A stretch of 64,000 bases of DNA from Thelonectria olida (taxonomy: Eukaryota > Ascomycota > Sordariomycetes > Hypocreales > Nectriaceae), in assembly GCA_020736575.1 (NCBI GenBank), contig JAGPYM010000001.1:372001-436000 (forward strand). The letters run 5' to 3'. The notes beneath the pieces are model-generated. The model ran no database searches. It saw nothing but the letters and a program-made list of their open reading frames with translations, and had not been told where the DNA came from. Below, piece after piece: positions 1 through 10,321 of the stretch (positions are counted from its first letter, which is position 1; each line of letters opens with the position of its first letter). A program made the position numbers and the translations under genes.

Positions 1-2547
1 GTTGGTTGGTCGGTTTGAATGGTATGTCGTTCAACGTTAGGTATTTTGGAATTTATGAATAGTATGCCCTCAATGGACCTTGATGCTGAAACGATTGTAC
101 CATCCTTTGTGTGAGAACTTTACAATGGCCAAAGATACTGATCATGGCATCCGGTCTTGCATGATGCAGAAACGGGCCTCATTCCGGGAAGGATAAGGAT
201 ATGGGGGGACAGGAGCCTCGTGACGCAAGGGGAGAGGATGGGCGTGTAAGATATGACCCATGTTCGTCCTGACCGGTATGGGGATTTCCTGGTCTACCGC
301 GGCAAACGGCTTTATTGCTTCCCTCTCGAGGGACTCGGTGTTGGAGGTACCAATCAGGCCTCTAATAGCTGGACAACCACGAGGGAGACAAACAGGAAGG
401 ATGTGACAACCCTTTCTAACAAGGGGAGGGTCAGATCATAATTATGTGGTTTGCACTGGGCTTATCAATCCTAGTTGTACGACAAGGACTAGTCTCAAGC
501 ATTGCTCTTCAACCCCCCATCCAACTTCTAGCACTCTTCGTTCCCTATCTGGGCCTTTATAGCTTTCTTGTGCAAGCGCCTCATCTTCAGCTACGGTCAA
601 ATCAGCGAATGCAACGACTACTCGCCCCATTCTAAACAGCACTTTGGAGGAGTCGAAGGAAAACCGGTCAAGATGGCCTCTAGATCGGGCTCAAGGCAGA
701 CGTTCGGGCCGTGAATAGCCCCCTCCTTCTTCTCTCTATACACCCCCCTTACACACGCAGTTCAAACGCCGAGCACTGAAAGATCGATCAACAATTCCGT
801 GATGGCAATATTATCAGCTCTGAGGACCGGTGAGACCAGGCTCGGGCTAGCTAAGTCGAAAAGGGCGAAGCAACGACGGCACAACGCGTGACTCGCGCCG
901 CAGGTTGTGTGACACATAAAGATGTCGGGAGGGCCAGGCTGGCAGAAAGAGGTATGGAGTGGCTTAAGCCTAGATTGAGTGCTTTCTGCTAAAAGACTCA
1001 GGATACCGGTTAGCACGTGGGTGATCATACCCGGAGAGTGTAATTATAGGACAACACAAAGCTGACCGGTCATGGCCAAATGCCCGCACCGGGCGATTAA
1101 AGAATGACGAACAGCCTAAGATGCTGCATGATCCTTAAAACTTAAACTCCCCGCCGCCGTGGCTTCGTCTGTTTGGATACATCCCGCGGCGGGAAAATGA
1201 GGGCATTCTCGTGAAAGATTCGAGGCCGAAAATTGTCGGTGCCCTAGTGTCATGTCGAAGTAATCTGTCGTCGGGAAGCTGTAGGAAGATCGGTGGCTCG
1301 TTTGGAATTACGCGGGAGTATTCGTACGAGGCGCTGAGCCCAGCTTGCATCCACCCACCTCATCGGATCTCTGCATGAAGAGCTGACTGGTCTCCAGACA
1401 AACAATTGGACGCCCACAACAAGCCGACGTCGAAGCCCAAAAGGCATGGCAACAATGACATGTAATACATGTCATTGTTTCGTGGGGATGAGTCGGGTTG
1501 TGTGACTTGGTTCTCCTCTTCCAATTTCTGTCGCCTTCTCTTTTTAGGCCCCAACGGGGTGACACAACAGCAGCGTCCTAGGCGGTGTTTTCGAGGATCC
1601 ATGAGCACGAAATGACGACACATCTGTCTTTGCTGCGTACTGCAGTAGCCCATCTCGGTCTGCGTGGCGGACCATGTCCTCGGTGCTGCTTGGCGGGGAC
1701 AAATGCCTCCAAGTCCTGACCGGTTCCGGCGGGGTCGGTAAATCACAGGCGACGGGAGAGTTGAGTTATGGCTGAGCAAGCTCCCGCATCATTTCGTAAG
1801 GTTATGGCTCATAGTATCGAGAGCCAAGGCCAGGAAACAGCTTGAATTAGGCATTGGTACCGAAAGCTTTCGGAAGAAAAGAGAGGCTCGGCAACTTCGA
1901 CATGGGGATTATCTTGTTCGCAGTCGGGGATATCGCAGCGATTCTAAACGAGACGACAATCTAGATAATATCCCGAACGAGGCGATCCGAGATCCATTGA
2001 CGGCAAGATATCACGGAGCATAGCCAGTGGGGGGGGCTTAACCTGCAACGTTCTGGAACTTAGTTGTCAGCTCTAGGAATCCGGGCACGAAGGAGGTCAG
2101 CTTGGCGTATCTTGCTTACTTGGTTGGGCTGGGATGAAGATGAAGGCCAGTTGCCATAGGCCATGAGCCCAAACAAGGCAACCGGGAATCCTTGAAGCAT
2201 AATCGTCATCACGAGACCCGGGTGCTGCCGATGAGATGATGCAGTATGAAATTTGGGAGATTGATTCCAACGATGTTCGTAATCTTGCTGCTCCAAATAG
2301 CCGCGTGAAGCGGTGAGGTTGGTGGTGAAGTCGGCACACCATTGATTTACGTTGGTTGTCGTACTCATCCGGCTGTTGTGTTGAACTCGTCGGGTTCCGA
2401 CTACATAAGTCAACGTATTTCCCCTGTGTGGTTATCGTGGTTTCTGTCTTGAACTCGAGCAACCGAAACTCACGACGAACGCCCGGCATTTCAATCCTCT
2501 CTCCATCAGGCTTCTTCCTTGACACTTCAGTAAGCTCTTTCGACAGA
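1..2547. other. Left-end intergenic stretch
   Basis: No gene is supported here. Short open frames occur on both strands, but none resembles a known family or shows the C-ending codon preference of the real genes in the window. The one structured element is a 29-bp perfect inverted repeat at 1451-1479. The last part should carry the promoter and leader of the small gene starting at 2548. Confidence 0.55.
1451..1479. repeat. 29-bp perfect inverted repeat
   Basis: Two 14-nt arms (left arm AACAATGACATGTA) are exact reverse complements separated by a single A. The element can form a near-loopless cruciform or a hairpin. It lies in gene-free DNA, 1.07 kb upstream of the nearest supported start. 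Confidence 0.9.
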
Positions 2548-2896
2548 ATGGATGCCTATGTTTTTGATGATCAGGGAATGGCCTGGATCACCTGCGATTT
2601 GTGCAATGGCTCGTTTCTGCGAGACTCGTAAGTTTTCCTCATAGAGTCAACTTTGCGATCTCTTTCATATAGTAACCAGGTGACTTAGTAACCAGAGATG
2701 TGCTCTCTGTGACGGCACCAAAGTTCGCAGAGTATCTTACGAATACCTCGTAAGCGCAACGACCTCGCCTCAGAACTCCCAGGGAAACGTCGGCGGCGGC
2801 GGAGGAGGAAGCCAGCCGCCTATGTCTCGCAGGGACAACAGGCATGACCGTGGCCATGGGTCAAGCAGCGGTCGGGGCGTTACCAACCGCTCTTGA
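2548..2896 (+). CDS. Small CxxCxG-motif protein, hypothetical
   Basis: Two-exon model: 2548-2627 and 2698-2896, with a 70-nt intron (GTAAGT at the donor, AG at 2696-2697), giving 92 aa. I do not recognise the protein. Residues 16-33 hold two CxxCxG motifs (CDLCNG and CALCDG) with eight residues between the inner cysteines, the spacing of a DnaJ-type or treble-clef-like zinc site. The splice falls between the two motifs and rejoins them in frame, which supports the model. A run of six glycines and an Arg/His/Gly-rich tail follow, which could bind RNA or be disordered. The open frame extends 64 codons upstream, but the ATG at 2548 was chosen because the upstream part looks non-coding. The alternative is a chance frame. 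Confidence 0.5.
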
Positions 2897-3422
2897 TCGA
2901 CTTTCGCAACTATGACGAAGTCTGTCTTGTAAATGTCTTTCCGGTACATGTCTAAGAGGGTCAGCCATCCATGGCTACGAGTCTGCGGTTTTGATTTGAT
3001 GTTTTCTTTTGCTTTCCTTGCCGTTGATGTTATTTCTGATGAATAGGCCGGGATGCTGTGGTAGCATCGTTTCCTCCGCAGTAGAGTCGCGGAGGTGGCT
3101 CGCTGGATCAGATCGTTCCGTCCCATCCATTGTTGCATGGCCTTGATATTCATGCTATATAAGCACTCGCTCTTTCAAAACTGCCAGAACGAACAATGGT
3201 ATATGTGTGAATCGTATCACGCCCACGCGCCCACACGCAGTGCATGTAATGTTTCGAGAATTATGAAATCATACGTAAAGTCTGAAGCCCGATATTCATA
3301 GTCAGTCATCGGTTGTAGCATGCAACTTTTGCTGACCAGACAATGAACACACATTGAACAACCACTGGATCAGTGTATTTTGACCATCCGTTCTCGAGTC
3401 CAACCCTGGCATCCTCGCATCA
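2897..3422. other. Gap after the small CxxCxG gene
   Basis: Probably 3' UTR of the 2548 gene followed by spacer. Nothing else is seen. Confidence 0.4.
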
Positions 3423-3791
3423 CTAGATGCTTGATGGCTCTGGTACTTGTCCTATCGATGACGTCGTTGTCATGTTTTGGCGAGCCCAGTTTGCTGATTG
3501 CGCCAAGGGTTGATGTTGGACTCGAGGGGTGCGAAGGGTAGTTGCATCAACGACTATCAACATCATCGTCAGATGAATGATGATTAAAACTACGTTAGAA
3601 ATGCGCAAACGCTTGGCAGCTTCGAATTTCAATTGATTTGATTCGGTTTTTCTTTCCCGCAAGAAATTCATCAAAGGTCGTGAGTTTTGTTCGATGAAGG
3701 AAGCCGTCACCTTCGCCAGGGGCGCCATATCGGATTCGCGCATAACACGCTTAAACAAATCACCGATATTCCCAGTTGGGGGAAGCCGCAT
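3423..3791 (-). CDS. Weak candidate ORF divergent from LST8
   Basis: A single open frame of 122 codons starts at a true ATG (3789-3791) and runs away from the LST8 start with a 150-bp gap. The first 65 residues look protein-like: charged and amphipathic, with a basic stretch around residues 45-65. They are followed by a hydrophobic segment near residues 68-80. The tail is low-complexity and there may be a missed intron, since a TTCTAAC-GTAG splice-end look-alike sits inside. I recognise no domain and codon bias is weak. It may be non-coding. Confidence 0.27.
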   Translation of the reverse strand: MRLPPTGNIGDLFKRVMRESDMAPLAKVTASFIEQNSRPLMNFLRERKTESNQLKFEAAKRLRISNVVLIIIHLTMMLIVVDATTLRTPRVQHQPLAQSANWARQNMTTTSSIGQVPEPSSI

Positions 3792-3941
3792 TTAGGAATC
3801 GGGAGGCCGTCACTCAAGTCAGCTCAACAAGGTCCCTCGAGGACCTCGCGACAAACGCTCAATCTTCCATTGCGCCCTTCGCTTCCGCTTTCCTACACTA
3901 CCATGAGCTGAAGCCCAGGTGCTTTCATTGATATCTTCATC

Positions 3942-5075
3942 ATGTCTGTCATTCTCGCCACAGGTAAACCCACGCATTCTCTTTATGCCTTTCTACCCGC
4001 GCTCCGGTAGCTAACTCTCCATTCGCAGCTGGATACGACCACACCATCAGGTTCGAACCACGATGCGCCCGCCCAACCCTAGCCCGCGTTTACTGACATT
4101 GCCCTGGCAGATTCTGGGAAGCCCTCTCCGGAATCTGTTCGCGCACCATCCAGCATCCAGACTCTCAGGTCAATCGCCTCTGCATCTCCCCCGACAAGCG
4201 CTACCTCGCCGCCGCGGGGCACCACACAATCAAGCTCTACGACATCAAGTCGACGAACCCCAACCCGCTGCTCACCTTCGAGGGCCACCAGGGAAACATC
4301 ACCGGCGTCGCCTTCCACTGCGAAGGCAAGTGGATGGTCACCAGCTCCGAGGACGGCACCGTCAAGATTTGGGAAACGCGAACTGGCGCGATCCAGCGGA
4401 GCTACAACCATGGGTGCCCCGTAAACGACGTCGTGATTCACCCGAACCAGGGCGAGATTATCAGCTGCGACCGGTCGGGTAGCGTCAGAGTGTGGGATCT
4501 GTCCGAGAACAACTGCTCCCACGAGCTCATCCCAGAAGAGGACGTCTCAGTGTCCAGTGTGACGGTAGCCAGCGACGGCTCCTTACTTTGCGCTGCAAAT
4601 AATGCTGTATGTTTTTTTTGTCATGCCATCGAGTTGCCTCGATTCTAATCAGTTTGTACAGGGCAATGTCTTTGTGTGGAACCTTCTCCAAGCCTTCGAC
4701 CGCACGCAGCTCGTCCCCGTGACGCACTTCAGCGCCCACAAGGAATACATCACCCGTATCCTCCTCTCCCCAGACGTCAAGAAGCTGGCCACATGCAGTG
4801 CCGACCACACCGCCAAGATTTGGGAAGTCAAAGACATCGATCCCTCTCCCGACCCAGATCCCCGGCCATACCAGCTAGAGGCGACGTTGACAGGCCACCA
4901 GCGGTGGGTCTGGGACTGCGCTTTCAGTGCCGACTCGGCGTATTTGGTAACGGCCTGTTCAGACCATTATGCACGACTCTGGGAGTTGCACACTCAACAG
5001 ATCATTCGGCAATACAATGGCCATCACCGTGGAGCGGTTTGCGTGGCGCTCAATGACTACTCGGAAACGCGATAG
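3942..5075 (+). CDS. lst8: LST8, WD40 subunit of TOR complexes
   Basis: Four exons (3942-3963, 4029-4050, 4111-4606, 4662-5075) give 317 aa, the usual LST8 length (about 303-326). The protein is a chain of WD40 units filling a seven-blade propeller. Characteristic blocks are GYDHTIRFWEA at the N terminus, an EGHQGNITGVAFH unit, EDGTVKIWE, SVRVWDLSENNC, SAHKEYITRILLSPD, SADHTAKIWE and GHQRWVWDCAFS. In other eukaryotes LST8 binds the TOR kinase domain and stabilises TORC1 and TORC2, and it is essential in many fungi. The first two coding exons are only 22 nt each. They were placed because they restore the family N terminus (MSVILATAGYDHTIRFWEA) in frame. The stop at 5073-5075 fits the family end. 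The gene is transcribed toward con-6 with 290 bp between the stops. Confidence is high. Confidence 0.96.
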
Positions 5076-5365
5076 GAATCGAACGAGACTAGTATTGCTC
5101 GTTTAGTAGAAGAATTTGACGCAGAGGAGGACATGGAGTGACACGGCGTTCTTTGGATTTGTTATTGTTTGTGTCAATTTTGATAATTGTCGGTTAGAGC
5201 GTTGTTGATACACATCATAGGTATGAACGGCTCAAGGCAGAGGTTTCAGGTGCATTTTTTGACTTTACGATGACAAAGAGTGCTCATGACATGCGGGGGA
5301 AATGATTTGGGGTTACTAGTGGTAACTGAATGCTTCGAAATTACCAATTGACATGGCGACAACCC

Positions 5366-5744
5366 TTATTTGCCCATGTCATTCAGACGCTCCTGAGCTG
5401 ACTCCTTGGCCTCCTCCGATACGTTCGGGTTATTGATAGCCCTAATTGAATGTCAGCTTACAACTCGCGGATTTAGATAGAGGGCGGTACTGACGCCTTC
5501 AAGCCACCAGCAACATTGCCAGGGTTTTTGCCGGAATCATCCTCGGAAGCCTTGGGAACTAGTTATAAAATATTAGTACAAACGTCCAAGCAGTAGTAAA
5601 CATTGAGAAGGAAATCGAGGTCTTACCATCGCCACCATCAAACTCTTCATTCAAGACCTTCTTAGAGTGCTCCTTGGCCTCTTTAGAGACGTTGGGGTTG
5701 TTAATAGCGGCTTTGTGGCCTCCGGCAATTTGAGCGTCAGTCAT
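5366..5744 (-). CDS. con-6: Conidiation-specific protein 6 (CON-6 family)
   Basis: Three exons on the minus strand (5627-5744, 5495-5558, 5366-5441) give 85 aa, close to Neurospora CON-6. The protein is two copies of a short repeat: residues 8-33 (GGHKAAINNPNVSKEAKE...) and 57-82 (GGLKAAINNPNVSEEAKE...), joined by an acidic linker. This is the Con-6 family pattern. The family is abundant in conidia and induced by development, starvation or stress. Its biochemical role is unknown and the protein is expected to be small, soluble and largely disordered. One intron separates the two repeats and another cuts repeat 2 just after its GGLK core. A TATA-like box lies 127 bp upstream of the start, fitting strongly regulated expression. 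The splice models restore the family sequence in frame. Confidence 0.93.
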
Positions 5745-5870
5745 GATGATGGTGGTGGGGTGCTTGTCAAGAGGAAAAACAAAGTTGGTCGAGTTGTTGT
5801 TGAACTATTGCTGTGAATATTGTGTTGTAGTGCGTGATGAAAAATATCTAAGGGGTGATGGTGAAGAGCT

Positions 5871-5877
5871 CTTTATA
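5871..5877 (-). promoter_or_regulatory. TATA-like box of con-6
   Basis: TATAAAG reads toward con-6, 127 bp upstream of its ATG, leaving room for a leader of about 95 nt. A CCCCT stress-element-like pentamer lies between it and the start, near 5851. This is motif-based inference only. Confidence 0.4.
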
Positions 5878-7915
5878 CATCTCTGATGTCTCAATCTTTT
5901 CTTGTGAATACCAGGCACTTCAAGCAGAGTACCAAAGATCGACTTCGTTGACGCAATCGATGTCTGTTTACAGTTAACAAGGCTTCTCTCATTGAATTCC
6001 TGCGAGAGGAGCAATGCTTCTGCAACATGTCCCTCCTGCGAGGGAGACAGAAACGGATGACAAGTGCAGCAGTACCGGCATTGTTGCCTGTAGTCAACTA
6101 TGATCTTATGCCCGTTCTCGGTGTAGCGTAAAGGGAAGGCGGTTAGATCCGATGACTGACGAGATCGGGGCTCATTCGCCCCAATGTCGATCGTCTTCAC
6201 GATTGGCTGTGTGTATAGCGTATGGCTACGTGAATTCACTGGCGGCTGTAAGAAATCGGGTCGTATCGTGAGCGCCACGTCCATTACGATGAATCATCTC
6301 GACGCAATTAAGACAGAATCAATGACTTCATCAATAGTCGATGTCTCAGTCTTCAAAGGGCTGGAGCAGAATGAGCGTAACTCACGAAGTCGAGTCATCA
6401 TAAGCGGATTATGACCGGTGGACATGGCCGGTTGTTGAGCGAACGCGGGGTATGGCTGATCAGGGCGTTAAGCTTACCATGAAGACGGGCAACTTATTGC
6501 AGAAGTTCCAATGAGAAGAGCAGGTTTCTCAATGGAAAGGAGTCGGCAAGAGAAACGGCGTGAAACGGGCTCTCCTGGCAGATGAATCACGTACGTCATG
6601 ACCCAAGAAGGCAACATCCGAACGTCGAAACGGACAGCACAGCGTAAGCCGGTGATGCCGAGCGGTGGTCAACGTTCAACGTGAATCAAAGAATGGGGAA
6701 AGAGGAGAGAGATGAAGACGGAGGAGAAGACATCAACTTCACCTATGAGGTTGTCGATAAGGTGACTGGGGAATTGGGGGCCGTCCAGGGTGAAGTGGGA
6801 CTCAGGAAGATCGAGAGCCGCCATCTGGAATTTGTATGGACAACACCTTCATCGGTCGTCTCCGAGTATTCATAACCATAGTTGGAATGGGAAAACCAAA
6901 CCTGGTCCCATCCATCGTACGTTATATCGGGCTTCGTGAGGCCTCACACTTGCAACGACATCCCTTCTGAGCATCAATTGAGCTCAACAAGACGGCAAGC
7001 CAAGAAGCTAGTCAGCCATCATTGCCGGCGGTCTGAAACGTGACGGTTGAATTGGAAACGACTCTCTCTTCTTCATGCGCGTCTCGGCGTGAGTTGGACG
7101 AATCAGAAGCAGGCACGCCATGGACCAAGTGCACGCGGATCGTCTCCCAGCAGTCGGTCATACCGATGCCATCGACACCAACAGCCACGGCGGTGCGTGG
7201 TTGGTCGATAAATCGCCGACAGATGACGTCGATGCATCTGGATCGGGGTAAGAAAGGCTAAAGCTTGACGGATGAATACCCATGTCCAGCTGAGCAGGGG
7301 TCATCAGACGGACAGCGTCAAAAGGCAGAGAGATGCTGGAGAAAAGAGGTGGTAAGAAACGGAGAGTCGGGTCGGTGGAGAAGCCATCGTGGATGCGGCT
7401 ACATCGTCTCTCCCACGAGGCGTGTGGGGGAGGGAGAGTCCACTGTAACCTTCCCTCCCAGCGACCCAACGACGGGGGGCATTGGCCAGCTCGGGGCCCC
7501 GACTCGGTGTGAATACAGCGCTAAACCTCATGTCAGAACTCTGAAGCCCCCCTGGAAAACGACCCAAGCCACCCCTGACTATCGAATTTCCCTCCTTGGG
7601 CCTGGCATTGAGGCTGTGCTGATGCGCTACCGGCGCTATGCACACGCGCGCCAGCCACCATCCGCGCCTCACATCCAATAATAGCACGACGTGAGGCTTT
7701 GATCCCGTTGTCTCCTAACCGCAAACTTCCATCGACACATCCACCAACACCAAACACCAAACAACAAACATATCCGCACTTACACCCGGTCGGAAGTTGC
7801 TGTCACACGCCCAACCGTTCCCACTTGCATGCCGGTCCCAGGGGTGGCTCCTAGCACATCTTGCAATACTGCACGCGCCCACGCACGAACCGCCAGTTCT
7901 CCCCCTGCTAACTGT

Positions 7916-7917
<2 letters not shown>

Positions 7918-7963
<46 letters not shown>
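7918..7963. repeat. (TC)23 microsatellite
   Basis: An uninterrupted 46-bp TC dinucleotide run ends 52 bp before the TMEM234-like start codon, so it probably lies in that gene's leader or core promoter. Pyrimidine tracts there are common in fungal promoters, but a perfect run this long will be length-variable between isolates. Confidence 0.95.
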
Positions 7964-7968
<5 letters not shown>

Positions 7969-8015
7969 CTTGACAGTCAGCCTTGCGACAACACACAGAC
8001 GCACACACACACACC

Positions 8016-8643
8016 ATGGAGGACAAACCCCCCGTCTTCAACTACATCTTGAGCTTCATCCTCGTCGGCCTCGCGTGGGGCTTCACCACCCCCTTCATCC
8101 GCCGGGCCGCCCGCTCACACAATCCTCCCGCCCACCCGGTCCTTGATAGCCCCGCCGTCCAGGCCAGCTGGCTCCGGACCAAGCTCTACGGCGCATTCTT
8201 TGGTGTCGTCGACCTGCTGAGGAACCCCCGTTACGCCATCCCTCTCGTGCTCAATCTGACGGGCAGCATCTGGTTCTTCCTCTTGATTGGACAGGCGGGT
8301 AAGTTTCATCGCTTCCTATAATTTTTTTACGAGGTTGGGCCTGAGCAAATGCCTCGTGTGAGTGTCCATGTGAATGATAGTCGGTCGTACTAACAGATGA
8401 CCACCCATTGTCCCACAGAGCTAAGTCTGACGGTGCCTATTGTAAACACCATGGCATTCCTCTTCACCGTCCTCGGCGACTGGTTCGTCGACGGCAAGGT
8501 CATCAGCAGAGGTAAGCCAGAGCACCTGACCCCTTTGTTATGTGCTCCGTCTCTAAACAAACACCCCCTTGACAATAGACACGGGTCTCGGTATGGGTCT
8601 AATGTTGGCTGGAATCGCCTTGTGCGTTCAGAGCAAGGCCTGA
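8016..8643 (+). CDS. TMEM234-family small membrane protein
   Basis: Three exons (8016-8298, 8419-8511, 8579-8643) give 146 aa, the family size. The protein has about four hydrophobic helices: residues 8-28 after a short cytosolic start, 77-93, 97-118 with the family block LSLTVPIVNTMAFLFT, and a C-terminal GMGLMLAGIALCVQ segment. GSIWFFLLIGQAELSLTVP and LGDWFVDGK match the TMEM234 (UPF0546) signature. The family is related to small drug/metabolite transporters, but its substrate is unknown. It probably sits in an internal or plasma membrane. The start ATG is directly preceded by a CA repeat and fits the family N terminus. Introns are 120 and 67 nt. Confidence 0.92.
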
Positions 8644-9469
8644 TGGGAAAGTGGCTTGTACCTACATAGGAGAATAGATGATATGCATCAAAATGTCAAC
8701 TAGCTCGGTTCCCTGGGGTTGGGTTGGGTTGGTCCTTGGCCCCTCGCCCGTCTGGACGCTTGTGACTCCACTTAGGACAGCCTTCCCACGATACCACATC
8801 AGGTAGGGATTGGATGGATGCCAATTCCGCACCTGTTCATTCATTCGTGGTTGTTAGGGTGCTTTGGCGGAAGCATTTCACAGTCATCATCACAGTAGCA
8901 AGTAAAAGAACAATATATGATTTGAAATCATCTGCGCCAGGCAGTTTGCATTAAATGGAATCCAGTCCATGCTCAAAATGTCCCTAAGGAACACCAAGTC
9001 CCCCTAGAACTCCAAGGAGTAAAGAAATCATCTATGATATCCATCAAAGCCCATGCCAGGGTTTGTCCCAAAAGCCGTCCCAAGACCGGGGAATATGTTT
9101 GCCCAAAAAGTCAAGTCTAAAAGAAGGTGCGAAAAGAAAAGAAAAAGAAAAGAAAGAAAAAAGAAAAGTGTAGGGAAAATGACAGTTCCTTGCGTGTGTA
9201 ATGCCAATTCATCAGAGCGTGTTTTTTGTTTCCAACTTCGTCTTCCATTTGCTTTATTTTGCGGCCGTGGGAATTTCATTTCCGGTTTGTCGTCGTGGAA
9301 AAGTCAAAGAAGAAGCAAGTCGTCAAGGCTTCGTTTTTCGTTTTCGTTTCGCTCGTGGTCCGTCTCGTTCAAGGAGGGCCGTCTCTTTCTTCTTGGTTCC
9401 TTCCAGAGGTTGAGAGGGGGGTATTTTTCGTTGGGCTCTTTCTTTTATCCTTGCGTGTACTCGTTTTCT
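8644..9469. other. Convergent gap between TMEM234-like and the 181-aa gene
   Basis: Holds the 3' ends of two convergent genes. There is an A-rich stretch around 9120-9180 and a GGGGTT(GGGTT)n run at 8715-8732. No gene is supported. Confidence 0.5.
8715..8732 (+). repeat. G-rich GGGTT run
   Basis: GGGGTTGGGTTGGGTTGG lies 72 bp after the TMEM234-like stop, probably in its 3' UTR. It has three full G-tracts and a terminal GG, so it is a marginal quadruplex motif. Confidence 0.7.
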
Positions 9470-10321
9470 CTATTGTTGGCGTGCTCGAATCCAGCGCTGC
9501 ACGCTTCGAAGACTCGGGTCTTCGGCCGTCCAGCGGCCCATGGTGATGTCTGAGGTCTGAAGCTCGGTGTAGATGTAGTCGTCGGTGATTGCTCCTAGTT
9601 CCTAGTTCGGCTGTTAGTTCTAGCCGTTCCGTATAGTCCCTCGCTTGCAGAAGAGAGGGGGGGAGGGGGTTGTTCGTACTTGTCGAAGTGAACGATCATT
9701 TTGTCGAAGTGCGGACTCGGTCTTGGAAGCTGAACGGCCGGCAGCCATGATTTCTGAACGGCGTCTAACCCATTCCTGAGCTGCCGCCTGGCGAAGGTAA
9801 ATCTTTTGGGCTTCGTGTCGTCTTGCGTAGGCGTCGAGAAGAACCCTTTTGCGTAGTCGTTAGTCCCTCCATCCATCATCCTTCGTCCCGGGGGGGAAAG
9901 AGCGAGACATACTGCTTGAGCTCGGCCTTGGCCTGTTCCGCCTCGCCTCCAGCAGCCTCTGGCACCCTTGTGTCCGCTGCACAGTCCAAAATGTGCCGTC
10001 CATCCAGTGAACATTGACGAAGAGCGGCCCAGCCCTCTGTGTAGTACTCTGAGGAGTCCTGGGGGTCGACGGGGGCCGCAGCGATGTAATACTGCAGCGT
10101 TTGGAAATCGGTGAGGACATCAGCAACCCGTGCTGTGCGATAGTCGTTGTCTAAATGGGTGGGATCACATCGCGTTAGTGTTTGGGAGTTGCCAGCGGGG
10201 CTGCCCAGGGGACATGTTATTGGAAGCCTGGTCGACGTCCCCCGGGGAGGGGGCTCGTCAAGTGGCTGGCTGAAAGGAAGAATCGGGCTTTGGGGCCGGG
10301 GTAATACATACAGCCGTCCAT
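9470..10321 (-). CDS. Unrecognised 181-aa protein, four exons
   Basis: The minus-strand model has exons 10312-10321, 9913-10150, 9680-9845 and 9470-9601. The introns are 161, 67 and 78 nt and each has a clear CTAAC branch site. Frame is kept across all junctions and codon use is C-rich, so a real gene is likely. The protein starts MDGYNDYRTARVADVLTDF. It has Tyr-rich pairs near residues 26-27 and 45-46, then an Ala/Glu/Gln/Arg-rich helical or coiled-coil stretch at about 75-140, ending in DYIYTEL and a W/R-rich tail (RWTAEDPSLRSVQRWIRARQQ, stop). I know no family for it. A 42-nt in-frame segment (near 9989-10030, bounded by GT and AG) could be spliced or not, changing residues 49-63. No signal peptide or membrane helix is seen. 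Confidence 0.72.

Larger units (their letters stand above)
5745..8015. other. Shared upstream region of con-6 and the TMEM234-like gene
   Basis: A 2.3-kb divergent intergenic region. It holds the con-6 promoter on the left (TATA-like box at 5871-5877) and the TMEM234 leader with a 46-bp TC repeat on the right. No further gene is supported. Open frames between 6.1 and 7.7 kb show no family resemblance. Confidence 0.55.

Noticed and set aside
5070..5095. Minus-strand GTTCGATTCC resembling a tRNA B box at the LST8 end
   Set aside because: No cloverleaf can be drawn with the upstream sequence.
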